From Cryptomeria japonica (taxonomy: Eukaryota > Streptophyta > Pinopsida > Cupressales > Cupressaceae), in NCBI RefSeq assembly GCF_030272615.1, contig NC_081408.1, positions 307,275,950 through 307,339,949 of the forward strand: a stretch of DNA of 64,000 bases, in the 5' to 3' direction. Below the pieces are notes generated by a model. It saw only the letters and a program-made list of their open reading frames with translations, did no database searches and was not told the origin of the DNA. Numbering within the stretch: position 1 is the stretch's first letter; every line of letters starts with the position of its first letter. Of this stretch, positions 44,940-59,099 are shown in pieces. Made by a program: the position numbers and the translations under genes.

Positions 44940-46370
44940 TCTTCACCTAATGTTTTGTTTCAACACAAATATGTAAATGTCAAAAGTCTTTTCGTTGAGT
45001 AATGAGTGTTATTTTAATTTGTATAATAGAATAAGTAGATTCGGTATTATAATTATTTAAGGGATTATATCTTTTTAGATTGTGATCCTAGGTAATGGGT
45101 GATGTCTTTTTATTGACTCAAAACTTAAGTATATGTATATCAAAGTTTTTTCTTTTGCCTAATGAATGTATCTTGATTTAATTTATAGAAAGGAATAGGT
45201 TTGTTTCGTGTTATAATTGTCTAATAGGTAATGTCTTTTTTTACTATAATTGTAGATAATTCAACTAGAATAAAAATGGAATAGTTCATCTTGAATTCAT
45301 TTCTAATGGGTGAAAAATTATAATAATTTTATATCTCCCTTGGATCAAAGTCAAGTATATGCATGTTGAAGTCTTTTTCTTTTGAGTAACGAGTGTTATC
45401 TAGACCTAGTTTGCATAGTGGAATAGACTGGTTTGGTGCTGTAATTATTAAGTGGACTATGACATTTTCAATTGTAATATGAAGAAAATTCAATTAGAAT
45501 GGTTATATTAATTATATCTATTCCTAGGTTCAAAGTCAAGTATATGCATGTTAAAGTCTTTTCTTTTGAGTAACAAGTGTTATTTGGACCTAATTTACAT
45601 CGTGGAATAGGTTGGTTTGGTGCTATAATTATCTAATGGACTATAACTTTTTCAATTATAATATGAAGAGAATTCAATTAGAATAATTATATTAATTATA
45701 TCTCTTCCTTGGTTCAAAGTCAAGTATATGTATGTTGAAGTCTTTTCTTTCAAGTAACAAGTGTTATTCAAACCTAATTTACATAGTGGAATAGGCTGGT
45801 TTGGTGCTATAATTATCTAATGGACTATGACTTTTTCAATTGTACTATGAAGAGAACTCAATTATAATAATAATGGACTAGTTTAATACCTTGAATTCAT
45901 CTTTAATGGCTGAAAATTTATACTAATTCTTGAACTCTTCTTTAACTTCAAAGCCAAGTATATGCATGTCAAAGTCTTTTGATTCGAGTAATGAGTGTTA
46001 TCTTGACTTGATTTACATGGTGAAATATGTTGATTTTGTCTTAAAATTATCTAATGGACTATGTCTTTTTGAATTGTGATATGAGAAGAATTCAATAAAA
46101 ATAATGGACTAATTTATCTTGAATTAATCTTTAATGGGTGAAAATTTATACTAATTCTACAACTGTTCTTTGACTCAAAGCCAAGTATATGCATGTCAAA
46201 GTATTTTCTTTTGAGTAATGAGTGTTATCATGACCTGATTTACATAGTGAAAAATGTTGATTTTATGTTAAAATTATCTAACGGATTATGTCTTTTTGGA
46301 TTGTGATATGAGGAGAATTCAATAATAACAATAGACTAATTTATCTTGAGTTCATCTAAAATGGGTGAAA
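44940..46370. repeat. Tandem array with 185 and 230 bp units
   Basis: The marker AAGTATATGCATGT(T/C)(G/A)AAGT occurs near 45127, 45353, 45538, 45723, 45957 and 46187, with an older copy near 44968. Steps are 226, 185, 185, 234 and 230. The long units carry an extra segment of about 45-50 bases around TAATGGACTA and GGGTGAAAATTTATACTAA. Each unit also has GAGTAA(T/C)(G/A)AGTGTTAT and TAATGGACTATG. No coding sequence. Confidence 0.85.
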
Positions 46371-46509
46371 ATTTTCAAAATATAACAAGATTAAACTATA
46401 TTTTTTATTAGTGTAAAATAAATTGTGTTTTGAATTTGTATAAAAACTATTAATAAGATATATTTAGACCGTTTGGTCAAGGTCCTAGTTTATCTTCCAT
46501 TTAGCTCAG

Positions 46510-47144
46510 ATGGATACTCCGCTAAGACTTCTAGGGCTCAAACGACAGATGGCCTTTGTAGGGGAAATCAAAGAGGAGAGATTGAAGGGCATTCTGGCTC
46601 ACCCGAATCCCTTGGTTATCGGTGTTGTTATGAAAACCTTGGGGAGGGATTATAGCTTAAATGAGGATCAGACCAGAGCTAATCCAAACATCACAACAAT
46701 GTTCTTAGCATTAGCTATGCATCTTGAGAAAGACATAAATGTAGTGGTCAAGCTTTGCAAAAAGGTCTTCAAAAAGGAAATGTTGGGCAAATTGGAGAGG
46801 GTGGTGGTCAACATTGATGAAGAACTTTTTGTTCCAAAGCCTCAGGATTACGATATCCTTATTAGGATGAATAAACCGGTGCCACGATTCCCCATTATGG
46901 CTATAGAGGATCTTTAGGCCTTTGAAGCTTATAGCCCTGTTAGGAGCATAAATTCTTCCTTTTATGGCTCTTGCAGGTTAAAAAGCCCCTGTGCAACAAA
47001 TGGTTTATTAATTACCTCGAAGCTGAGAACATCACAGTGATCCCAGACGATATGCCAATTCCTCCCTTTCCTGCCTCCCCCTCTCTAGCAAAACTAGAGT
47101 GCTCGGGAACCAAGGGCCCTGATAAGCAGGGAAGGAAAGGATGA
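46510..47144 (+). CDS. Unidentified protein, possibly two exons
   Basis: The first frame runs from 46510 to 46917 (135 codons, MDTPLRLLGLKRQMAF to PIMAIEDL). A second open stretch begins after a TTGCAG at 46971-46976 (VKKPLCNKWFINYLEAEN) and ends at 47144 (TGA). A GT at 46879 within AAACCG|GTGCC would join the two in frame, giving about 179 codons. The first part is basic with amphipathic stretches; the last is proline-rich. I recognise no family. Base use is less AT-biased than the surroundings, which supports coding. Confidence 0.45.
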
Positions 47145-47700
47145 GACTTCTACCGAAGGAGGGGCCTTCTTTCGTTTTTGGTTCCTTTTTGTCTATCGAA
47201 GTTGCGGGCATGGAAATGTTGGACCATTAATGAGGGGTTTGTCTCGAGTTTTCCCTTTCGTCACTTTTTTAACTCTCAAGAGTTTTGTCTTGCTTTCGTT
47301 CTATCTCAGAGTTATATTTTAAAGACTTATGGGTGCTTAATCTATATACTCTCTAGACTTAGTTATGATTTTCTCTATCTAGCTCACTGATTTCTGCTTA
47401 TGGGTTTAGTTATTTTATTTGTCATCTTAGCCTCTATTCCACTCTCTTAATTTATGGTCAAATCGGCTCAGCAAGATATATATAAATATACCTATATATA
47501 GATACATATGTTTATAAACATAGATATATATGTATATATATAGTTATCTTCATGTATTCGTACTTCTATTTGCAGTATACTATCTTTAAGCATAGATGGT
47601 ATTCTATCTAAAGGGAAGATTTTCAAATTCCTAGAGCCTTTTGATGAAAGAGTTTTCATCATGAAGCTCTTTTAGCTCTTGGCTAGATATGATAATGCTC
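47145..47700. other. Non-coding stretch downstream of the unidentified frame
   Basis: T-rich 3'-UTR-like DNA with no recognisable feature up to the microsatellite. Confidence 0.4.
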
Positions 47701-47739
47701 TGCTCTCCGCTTTATCTTTATTAAATACTTATATCTAAA

Positions 47740-49614
<1,875 letters not shown>

Positions 49615-49631
49615 AAAAACTATTAATAAGA

Positions 49632-51120
49632 AATTATAGTGGAAAATAAAGGTGAAATATTTTTTTATGTTTAAAATATATTTAAGTCAATGCATTAAAA
49701 TAAATTTCCATATCAAAATATGTGATTATATACACACTATATTCAAATCTACTGTAAATTAATATACTATTAAAAAAAATATATAAAAATGTATGATGAT
49801 ATATAAATTTTCATATATTTACTCATTATTACATATACATAAATATATATTCAACATTAAGTGTATATCATAAAGGTGATAATGTATACACTTACCAATG
49901 TTATGTATATATCATAATAGTGAGTACATATTCTTAGTACCACCATCATTTATACTATTAGCGGTGTATTTAATGGTGGAGTATATGAAATGGTGAGTAA
50001 ATTTTTTTATATAAAAAACGTGGAGTATGAAATTGAGTGATATGAATTTTCTACATAAGTGGAACATCAATTGTAAATTTCTTATATAAAAACGAGTGGT
50101 GAGAGGAATTTCCTATACAAATTCGTGACTTATATAATGAATTAGCCAATCTACATCTATATTGATTAAATTCAAACAATTTATTTTTATTTTAAATATT
50201 GCAACTCTTGTCATAAATTTTCACAAGATATTGTATTTATAAGTGTATTGAACAAAGCAATTTGAAAACTAAGGGTGCTGAAATTTTCACAAGATATTGT
50301 ATTTATAAGTGTATTTAAGGGTACTGAAATTTTGTAGCTATACATAACTGTACACAAATCCTAGAAAAATGTCTAAAATTTTTACTTGCAAGAAGAATAG
50401 TTAATAATTATCTAGTAAATTTAGTAGCATTTAATATTTACACAAAAACAAATGGCGTGGTTGAAGAATATATATTGTCAACTCAAATCCATCATAAGCA
50501 AGGCATGCAAAGCAACTCATGTACCTACCAATGAAAACAAAGATAGGGTAAATGTTTTTTCTATTAGTGGAATTGTATCAAATGATGTTATAATTTATTG
50601 GTAGACATGTGTTGGAGAATATGTTCAATGTAAATTTGTTGAAAAATATTGAGAGGATTTTAAGTGGACTAAACACTTATTAAAAATAAAGAGGATAAAA
50701 GCCATCAAATCATTGGCTATGCCAACTTTAGCACTCAAAGACGATGTTTGAGTAGGGAGGAAAGAGTGAAAAATCTAACATCTAAATAATTTAGAATTTT
50801 AAGAGGCCCATTCTAACTTTCAAAAAAATAAAAATCAAGGGAGTTTAGAGGTTCAAGTAGTGGTGTATGACAAAAATAGGAGAAAATGAGAGTTTTAATA
50901 GAATAAGGAGGTGTGTGGCATGAGAGAGGAATTGCATGGGAAGTTGCATGTGAGAAAAGAGACTCAATTAGATGCTAGAACCATTTGAACATAATTTTGA
51001 TAATTTTTGAGTTGATGGTAGCATAGGGATGGAAGAAGATAGCTACTTATAAGAGGGAAGAAAGACTAAAATGCAAGTGTTGAGAGACAATATTAAGGAG
51101 GTTTCTAGTCCACCATATGA
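49632..51120. other. AT-rich DNA, no gene
   Basis: A 36-40 bp segment AATTTTCACAAGATATTGTA and following bases occurs at about 50215-50252 and 50282-50320. No coding sequence recognised. Confidence 0.5.
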
Positions 51121-51129
51121 GAAGAGTTC

Positions 51130-51900
51130 TATTTTGTGTTACAATATATACGTTCTACAAGTATGAAGAGTTTTAGCCCTCAGAATTTTGACCCATAGTT
51201 GATTTGGATATTTATAGATGAACCACACAAGTTTAGCACCCATTGCTTCATTCATTTTTTGCCAATTTCTCAAACCCACACCACCATCTTGTTTTGATCC
51301 ACATATCTTTTCCCACACTAAGAGTGGTATTTTATCTTCATCTCTTGCACCATTCCAGAAAAACTTCCTCATCTTGTACTCAATCACTTTTAAGACTTTA
51401 ATAAGGATTTTCATGCACATCATGGAATATAAAAGGATCGTTAAAATCACAGATTTTAGCATCAAAATACAACTTGCTAAAGTAAGCCATCAACTCTTCC
51501 ACCCATCTATGTGTTGCAAGCAACAGTCAACCAAACCTTTTCCAAATAGAAGACCTACTTGCCCCTCCAAAGATGGGAATGCCAAGATATTTTCCTAGCA
51601 GGCCACCCGCATTCATTTCCAAAATCCTAGAAATTTCTCTATGTTTTTTAATTGATCTGTTGAAAAAGAAGATTTCTGATTTTCTCCAATCAATCATCTG
51701 CCTAGAAAGACCACTGTAACAATCTAGAGTGCTCTTCATAATATTGGCTTCTCGAAAGGAAGCCTCCCCTAGTAAAAGGGTGTCATCAGACAATTATTAA
51801 TGAGAGATTGATCTTACCCCTTGAGCCACTCTAATGCCTTTCCAAGTCCCATCATTCCTTCTCAATGATATCATCCCCCCTAATGCTTCAAAGTTAGCAT
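51130..51900 (-). pseudogene. L1-type LINE reverse transcriptase fragment
   Basis: On the minus strand the order is RNDGTWKGIRVAQG, then SDDTLLLGEASFREAN with the catalytic region (SDD where the family has ADD), CYSGLSRQMIDWRKSE, GKYLGIPIFGG, then after a frameshift VLKVIEYKMRKFFWNG, CGSKQDGGVGLRNWQKMN and AMGAKLVW. These are the core end and thumb of plant L1 reverse transcriptase. Two stops lie just before the catalytic box. Both ends of the element are missing. Confidence 0.9.
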
Positions 51901-52229
51901 TAATATTTTTAGAATTAATAGATCAATTATTATTATTATCAAAATTTAGCATTTGAATAATCTGCATTAATATAGTTGCAAAGATCATTATTTTGACAAT
52001 GTAAATCCCTTTAAGGACATAATTTGATTATTAAATATAATGATCATAGATGGAACATGTAAATTTAATAATTAGATTTATTAATTAAATCTATAGTGGT
52101 TATATGTGATAAACATATTAATAATAAATAATTACATATAGGGAAAATATATTTATCTTAATTATTAAAACAAATTTAACATCTCTACATGTATATAAGT
52201 TGCTCCATTGATCCAGAAAGGGAAAGAAG
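51901..52229. other. AT-rich spacer, no gene
   Basis: Runs of A and T with ATTATTAATTA-type repeats. Nothing recognised. Confidence 0.4.
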
Positions 52230-52650
52230 AAGAAAAGATGATTGTGGTCAAAATTTAGGGAATCAAATTTTGGGTTGGAGGGCACATCCATGATGATGCC
52301 GTTTGTGTGAACTTGTTCACCCCAATCATGCAAGGATATGCCATCAAGGCCTATGGGATTTTTGATCTCATGGTCAGAGAGAAGAATGCCATAGCAGTCA
52401 AAACTGCTCTAGACCAGTTGTAGATAGTTCCTACTTCAAATGTAATGTTGGGTTTATTTTTATGTGAACGTTAAAGGGAAGAAGACCAAGATGGAAAAGG
52501 CATAGAAGTTGTACAATAATGGGGTGGGACAAAAATCTAGTCTAGAAAAGTTCTCCGCTTTCATGGATGAAAATAAGGAACTGCTTCCAAAAGAAATAAT
52601 TGATAGGTTGAAAGAGATAGGGGAAGGAATTGGTTATCTATACCATTAAT
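52230..52650 (+). pseudogene. Unidentified coding remnant
   Basis: One frame shows FWVGGHIHDDAVCVNLF, MQGYAIKAYGIFDLMV and KTALDQL before a stop. A second frame shows KFSAFMDENKELLPKEI and GEGIGYLYH before TAA at about 52648. The charged helical composition looks like real coding sequence, but the two frames have no match I recognise. Confidence 0.35.
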
Positions 52651-52734
52651 TCCCCTCCTTGTTATATAAACTCTTTTTAGAAGTTAATATAATGGGAGTT
52701 GACCCTTTACTGGCAATACTCACTAAAAATAAAA

Positions 52735-53035
52735 TTATGGTTCTAGGGATAATAATAGATTAGGGTTTAAAAAGAGATTAGGATTAGGGGTCAATTAGGG
52801 TTATATTTAATGTTAAATTAGGGCTGAGGTTAGGTTAATAATTTAAATTCAAGATAAGATTAGATTTAGGGATTAATTAGCACTAGGATCAATGTTATAT
52901 TAGGGTTTAATAAAGAGTTATGTCTAAGTTCAATTGGTGTTAGATGTAATATTAGATAAGGGTTAAGGTTAGGGTAATAATTAGAATTATAAATATGATT
53001 AGGGTTAGGTTTCAATAAGGATTAACTTTACAAAA
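52735..53035 (+). repeat. Degenerate telomere-like TTAGGG repeats
   Basis: ATTAGGGTTT, GGATTAGGGGTCAATTAGGG, AAATTAGGGCTGAGG, TATTAGGGTT, TAAGGGTTAAGGTTAGGG and GATTAGGGTTAGGTTTC are spread over 300 bases. The plant telomere unit is TTTAGGG; here the spacing is irregular and the copies diverged, so this is either an old interstitial remnant or an unrelated low-complexity stretch. Confidence 0.5.
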
Positions 53036-53416
53036 TTCTTTCTTTGGAGAAAATAAATATCACATGTATTAAATATAATATTTATATATAATTATATCAT
53101 TATAAATCAACTGTTAAATATTTACATTTTGAATTTTCCTTCAAGTAGTCTAGAGAGTTTATTAAGCCATTTCATGTCAGTGTCAGTACAATCAACTCTT
53201 TACTATTAATTATGAATATTAAATATTTCCAAATTTGATATCTCTCGATCTACTTAGATTTTTTTGAGTATAGGTATGCCAGTTTTACATATTTTTAATG
53301 TGCATCTAAGTTAACCTTGGTAACATTTTAAGGGTTTAGAGAAACTTTTGCAACACTTCCCTTCTTACATTGGTCTAGGAATTTGTTGTAGGAGATAAGA
53401 TTGTACTTTGATACCA

Positions 53417-53837
53417 TGTATAATTTGATGATAAACCACATGAGCCAAGAATCATCTGCAAGAAAAATACCTATCACACAAAAGAGATCATTAAGCAAAG
53501 ATTGTATGCTCTATAAAAACCATAGAATTTTGCATTATTAGACAAAAGAATTGAAGATTGAATATTGAAGGTACAATTACAATGAACAAATGAATTTATT
53601 TATAGAAAGTAAGAAATTCCCTATTCCTAAAATTAGAAGAGGTAAAGAAATGCAAAAATGGAGCTAAATCAAGCTCAACTACAAGCTATAAAAGCTAACT
53701 ATAAGTGCCTCTAAGTGAACTCAAACTAAAAACACATAACACCTAGATAAAATAGATCACTTATGTTTAACTTAAGTGAAAATACAAATAACCCAATTAA
53801 TAAATAATTGAGTGATTATCCTAAAATTACTCCAACA
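53417..53837 (-). repeat. Left LTR of element K
   Basis: 421 bp, TGTATAATTTGATG to ACTCCAACA on the plus strand, followed by CCCCCCCTTAAG, the purine tract in reverse complement. It aligns with the right LTR throughout. Confidence 0.88.
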
Positions 53838-54065
53838 CCCCCCCTTAAGATTAACTCATGGATAAGATAAAGAACTAGTGATGAATGAAAAATACATGCA
53901 TGAATGAGTCCCAACAACAAGGCCTGATTAGGTACTCATTTACAAACCAATGCAACTCAGACCAATGATGTCTCTCTAAATAGAGAAAAGGAGAAAAACC
54001 ACATGGTAAAAAGTCCCTCTCCAAAAGTGAGAGATGGAATGAATTGAAAAAGGTACTACATGTGA

Positions 54066-55006
54066 CTAAGATGAAGGACTCCAAGTGGTCCCCCAAGTAT
54101 AAAATCGATCACAAAAGCACAATAAATATCCCCCCAATGTAGAAGTAGCTCCTTTTTCAATGATGAACACCTGAGACAAAATATGATCCACTTCCTTCAA
54201 ACAACATGTCTCCCTTTTAGAAGAAACAAATTCACTCGAGATAGGAAAAACCACTCCCACAAACTAGAAGATGTAGGAATCCAAAACCAAAAATATATGA
54301 TGATATCTATGAAAAATGCTCATGTGTCACCAAGTCCTTGGAAGATAAAGATACCACAACCCAATCAAAATAGGTGACAAACAAGGAACCAATGCAAACT
54401 TATTTTGAACAAGTTTCAAGGACAAACATGATGTAAAAAGAGTTTTGCTATGACTATCATCAAATAAGAGAGATAAACCCACAAATGTGTCCTCCAAATC
54501 TAAAATATGAGACTCCACAAACAATGAAGCAATGTCTGTCAAATAGGAATCCCAATCAAGAAGACAAATAGATGAAATATCCTTCTTAATAGGAATAAGG
54601 GTCTCAATCAATGAAGGTACAACAATTGTCTCTGCTAGTGGAGAAGGAGAAACTTGAGATTTTAATGCACTCTCAAGAAAGAGTTGAAAAGAATTATGTG
54701 AGAAATTAGGACATATTTCATGTTCATGCTACTTACTCCCATAATATTTACACCTACAACCCTTATACATGATTCAATCCTTGAGATAATCTCTAAAAAT
54801 GAGAACAAAACATAAACCCTCAATATAAATAAAGACCCAATTTCTTTGTAGCCCAAACAGGAAAAGATTGAGATCTTTGAGTACCTAATGAAAAATATGC
54901 AGTTAAGGACCTGCGATTTGAATAGAGGACTTTGAGAGATTTTTGATGATGTATGGAAGTCAAAAAATAGAGTTTGAATGTGTAAGATATGGCCTAGGAA
55001 GCACAA
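54066..55006 (-). pseudogene. Unidentified reading frames of element K
   Basis: From 54611 to 54066 one frame continues with two stops: SLIETLIPIKKDISSI, LFVESHILDLEDTFVGL, then VVFPISSEFVSSKRETCCL. A further frame upstream (55006-54662) is short. A SL-x-E-x-L segment and an LFVE segment occur in the same order in element J. No zinc knuckle, protease or pol motif is visible. Confidence 0.4.
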
Positions 55007-55009
55007 AGT

Positions 55010-55796
55010 TGAAGGCTAACTTTGGAGGCCTGGCACAAAAAATTGGTGCAGAATCTGATCAAACCATCCTTGCAAAATAAGATTGTCGTCGTAACCAATT
55101 TTCCAACAATATCTTTTTTACTTGATTTCAACTCCATATGACGAAGTTAAGGGCTAAAAAACAACCGCTTCTTTTTATGGTTTAGATAGCTAAAAATAGG
55201 AAAGCACAACTAAATTTAACTGAGCACTAGAATTTTAGGGAAAATCTACCAAAAATAGTGAGAACTGTGTTGATGTCAATTGTTGCAAGTCTGGTACAAG
55301 TTGGTACATGACTTCTTTGACTTTTTTATTTTCTTTTTGTGCAATTTCTTTTGTTGTTGATGCTAGCACTGACACAAGCATAGGTACAGTTGTATAGATT
55401 TATGTGCCTCGTAAAGTGTGCCAATAAAAAATACCAAAATTTTTGCTGATCTTCGTTTTTGATGATATGATAGGTGTTTCAAGGGGTTTTGGGTCTTATG
55501 AGTGCAATGGTTAACTCCGTTTTGTGCCAAATCATCCAAATTTTTTAGCTACTTGTAGATTTTGCCTCAATTTGCGTGCCCTTAGCCAAACTAACCCAAT
55601 TTTTCAACTACTCAGATTTTGATGAAATAATAATCAATTTTGGGTTTTTTTGACATTGTGGGTGCAATGATAACCTCTGTTTGAACCCAAAGTGCACAGA
55701 AAATTCAACTCAGGTTGGATCCCTCAAGCATGCAGATAGGAACTTGACAGAAAAACTTTGATACAATGTAGGACCTAAGATTGCAGTTTGATACCA
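55010..55796. other. Internal non-coding part of element K
   Basis: T-rich with repeated TTTTGGGTTTTT and GTGGGTGCAATG(A/G)TAAC segments (55500-55520 and 55655-55675). Leader of the element; no gene seen. Confidence 0.45.
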
Positions 55797-56853
55797 TGTA
55801 GAAGTTGATGATCAACCACATGAGCCAAGAATCATTTGTAAGAAAAATATGTATCACACAAAAGAGATCAAGCAAAGATTGTATATTTTATAACAACCAT
55901 AGGATTTTGTATTATTGCAGAAAAGAATTGAAGATTCAATATTGATGTAATGTACCCACTTTAAAATAGGATTTAATAATAAAATTAAAATACAAAAGAA
56001 TTAAAATAAAATTAAAACTAAAATATAAAAATAAATTTAAATATAACTAAAATTTATCTAAGTTAATCAATGGTCAAAAGGCATGAAATAAAAATTTGTG
56101 CCTCCCTCAAACATGAGATATAAATGGGAGAAAGAAAACCTCATTTGTGAGAGGGGGAGGGAAGAAAGAATGGAGCATGCGAATCAAGGAAGAATCAATG
56201 GAAGAAGAAATGAATGGGAAGTAAATAAGGAAGTGACTCTTCCAAAGGAAGGCAAAAATTATGAAGGGTTGTGACTCTTTCAAAGTGCATAATTATGGAA
56301 GATTGTGACTCTTTCAATGGGCATAAATGATGAAGGGTTATGACTCTTTTGAAGGGTGGTGATTGTAAAAGGTTGTGACTATTACAAAGGGAAAACATGA
56401 TGAAGATGTTTGACCCTCCCTCACATTGGAAGATATAAGGCCTGGAGAAGCTTTCATTTTATGAAGGCATCAAAATCATAGTAGGAGTTCTCATAAAGAA
56501 ACCAAATCAGACATGAACTGTGATACTCTAATCTCTCATGGGAAAATATAAGGTGATTCAAATAGGGGACATTACAACTGAAGGTATAATTGCAATAAAT
56601 GCATGAATTTATTTATAGGAAGCAAGAGAAGCCTTAATCCTAAAATTAGAAGAGGTAAAGCAATGCAAAGTAGGAGCTAAATTAAGCTCAAATACAAACT
56701 ATAAAGCTAACTATAAGTGCTTCGAAGTGAACTCAAACTAAAAAATCATAACATCTAGATAAAATAACACACCTAAGTTTAGCTTAAGTGAAAAATCAAT
56801 TGAAGGACCTAATTAATAAATAATTAGATAATTGTCTTAAAATCACTCCAATA
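55797..56853 (-). repeat. Right LTR of element K, interrupted
   Basis: Same 421 bp as the left LTR after removal of 55946-56576 and a 5 bp duplication. The outer end reads CCAATA where the left copy has CCAACA. Confidence 0.88.
55946..56576 (+). repeat. Solo LTR inside the right LTR of element K
   Basis: 631 bp, TGTAATGTACCC to GGGGACATTACA, with flanks ATTGA (55941-55945) and ACTGA (56577-56581), a 5 bp target duplication with one mismatch. Inside it, GTTGTGACTCTTTCAAAGTG-type units of about 40-45 bp repeat four or five times at 56225-56405. No coding sequence. Orientation is a guess, since the termini are nearly symmetrical. Confidence 0.85.
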
Positions 56854-59090
56854 GTTGTTTCCACTCACCCAACTTCCTTTCAAAAAAGAATTTACTTTTG
56901 AAGTAAGACTTGTCATTTTTACGAATTCCTAGAATAATTTTTTTATTGCATCTATAGAAACCCTTCTTTATTATTAGGGAATTTCTATCTTACCTAAGGA
57001 AATCATCACTGTATTTAGTACATGACTATACTTTTCTCCCATCCTAATTTATTCCTCTCTATATAAAAAATATGCCTCCTTTTCTTACTTGGAGATTATT
57101 TTCCTCAAAGTTGGTAGGAAAGTATCAAATTAACAAATAGATTATGACAATGTGGATTTAAGGTACAAACCTTAGTTTTCCTAAAGGAACATCATAATTA
57201 TTTTTCTAAATATAGAGATGTCGTCAGTAGAAAGTATGAATAAAATGTATTTATTTAATTAAATTAATCTTCCACATCTAGTTCACTTGATTAATTAAGT
57301 AATCTAATTGATCAATAAATCAGATTATAGTTTCAAATCTTAATTTAATCTTTCATTAATATGACAATCATGTTCAATGGTCCATATTTAAAAACTAAAA
57401 TAAATATAATTCATCGCTTTAAAATAAAATCTATATCATAAATCAAATCAATTAAAAATAATCTTCCCCATTCATCTCCAACTATCCTCAAGCAAAAGTT
57501 AGATTAATATTTAAATTTAACCATCTACTTATTTCCATCAATTGTAACCCTCCATTCACCAACCAATAGCATTTAATTCCCCCTGCATTCAAATTCCAAA
57601 ATCTACTCAAACAATTCAAGCCCTCCATCCTAAAAATTTCTCAATTCCCCATTTATTCTCATCAAATCTATAAATCAAACCATCCTCAATTCATTTCCAA
57701 GAGGAGGAGTGGGATGCAACAAGATTATGATATTGAGTTGCATTCATATCCATCAACAAATCTCAAGCGCGTCAAGAGGGTGTTGGTGAAAGATATTCAT
57801 TGATTTTCTATCATTGAGTTTAAATTCTGTTAAACTTTAGTAAAAGTACAACTAGGTATAGAATAGGAGTTTTGTATGTGACATTGTTCTATTATTTAAT
57901 TCTACATCTAATGTACACGTTTCAACAAAAAGACATCAATAATGTATACATTTCAACTACTTATATATAATTTACAATCAACTTTTGTAGCCAAAAATCT
58001 CAACAACTCTTATCAATATAGAATAAGCGTTAATGACATGAAATCACCAACGATTAAGAAATTTGTTACTTAAAGTACATTAGCATATCTCTAGAAATGT
58101 ATACTAACTACCTACTATTATTTTTTTGACTCGACATCATATAGATTGTCCATTATCTAATTTGTGTACTTGATCATATTCAATTTTTTTGTTACCACAA
58201 ATATACCATAAATACCTCTTATACATTTTAATTCGCAAATAAAATATATATTTATTTGAAATATTATTAAATAAAAAATTTAAATACATAATAATCCCTA
58301 CATACTACTTAAACAAATATGATTATAAATATATTATTAAATAATAATTATACAATTTAAAAAATAACATTAAATAATCAAATTTAATACTATGATTGTA
58401 TCTTAAGTTTAAATTCAAAGTATTGGGCATCTTTCGGCAATCAAGAGTCTCCCAAATCAACAATAAACATATGAGTAGGTAGGGAAGTGGACATTGAAAG
58501 ACGTTAAAAACTGATGCGAATCTATCAAGGCCGGCCTTGTGAGTCTTGTCTTTGTCATTGATGACTCGGCCTTCATAATTTATATTTTAAAAATGTGAAT
58601 AAGTCTGAAGTTTCCATCATATTTGGTTTAAAAAACCTACATTATTTTATTTTGATGATGATGTTTAAATTTGTTGTTTGAAAAAAATAAATTAGTGAGT
58701 AATAAGGAAAACAAATTCCATATTTTTTTCTTTCTCACTATTATTTGAGGTTTCAGAATAATTTTGGTTCAATTAATAGGGCACTTCTTTAAAACAAATT
58801 TGGCTTACTTAATAGGTTTTTTCATAATTAATAAATGGTTATTGGCTTTAAAATAAATTTGGTTCAATCAATAAATCATCTACTAATTAATATAATTTTT
58901 TGGGTATTTATATAATTTGGTTGAATTAAGAGCCCACTACCCAAATAAGAGAGCATTATGGGTTATACATTAATGTTTTTGGTTGAATGACAAATTACAT
59001 GTTTTAGCCTACAAAAGTCTGGTTCATGAAATGTAATATGCATTTCAAACTTTTGCCTCTCTTAGTTGACTCACATATTGATTAATAATG
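56854..59090. other. AT-rich DNA, no gene
   Basis: 2.2 kb without recognisable coding sequence or clear repeat structure. 58740-58960 carries several TTGGTTCAATTAATAGG-like segments. Confidence 0.5.
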
Positions 59091-59099
59091 TTTTGAAAA

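Larger units (their letters stand above)
53417..56853 (-). mobile_element. Small non-autonomous LTR element K
   Basis: Left LTR 53417-53837 and right LTR 55797-56853 (421 bp without its insertion) flank 1.96 kb. The primer binding region beginning TGGTATCAAAC (minus strand) lies next to the right LTR and a purine tract next to the left. Reading frames are short and broken; no pol motif. A primer-site-like leader also lies outside the left LTR. Confidence 0.78.
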
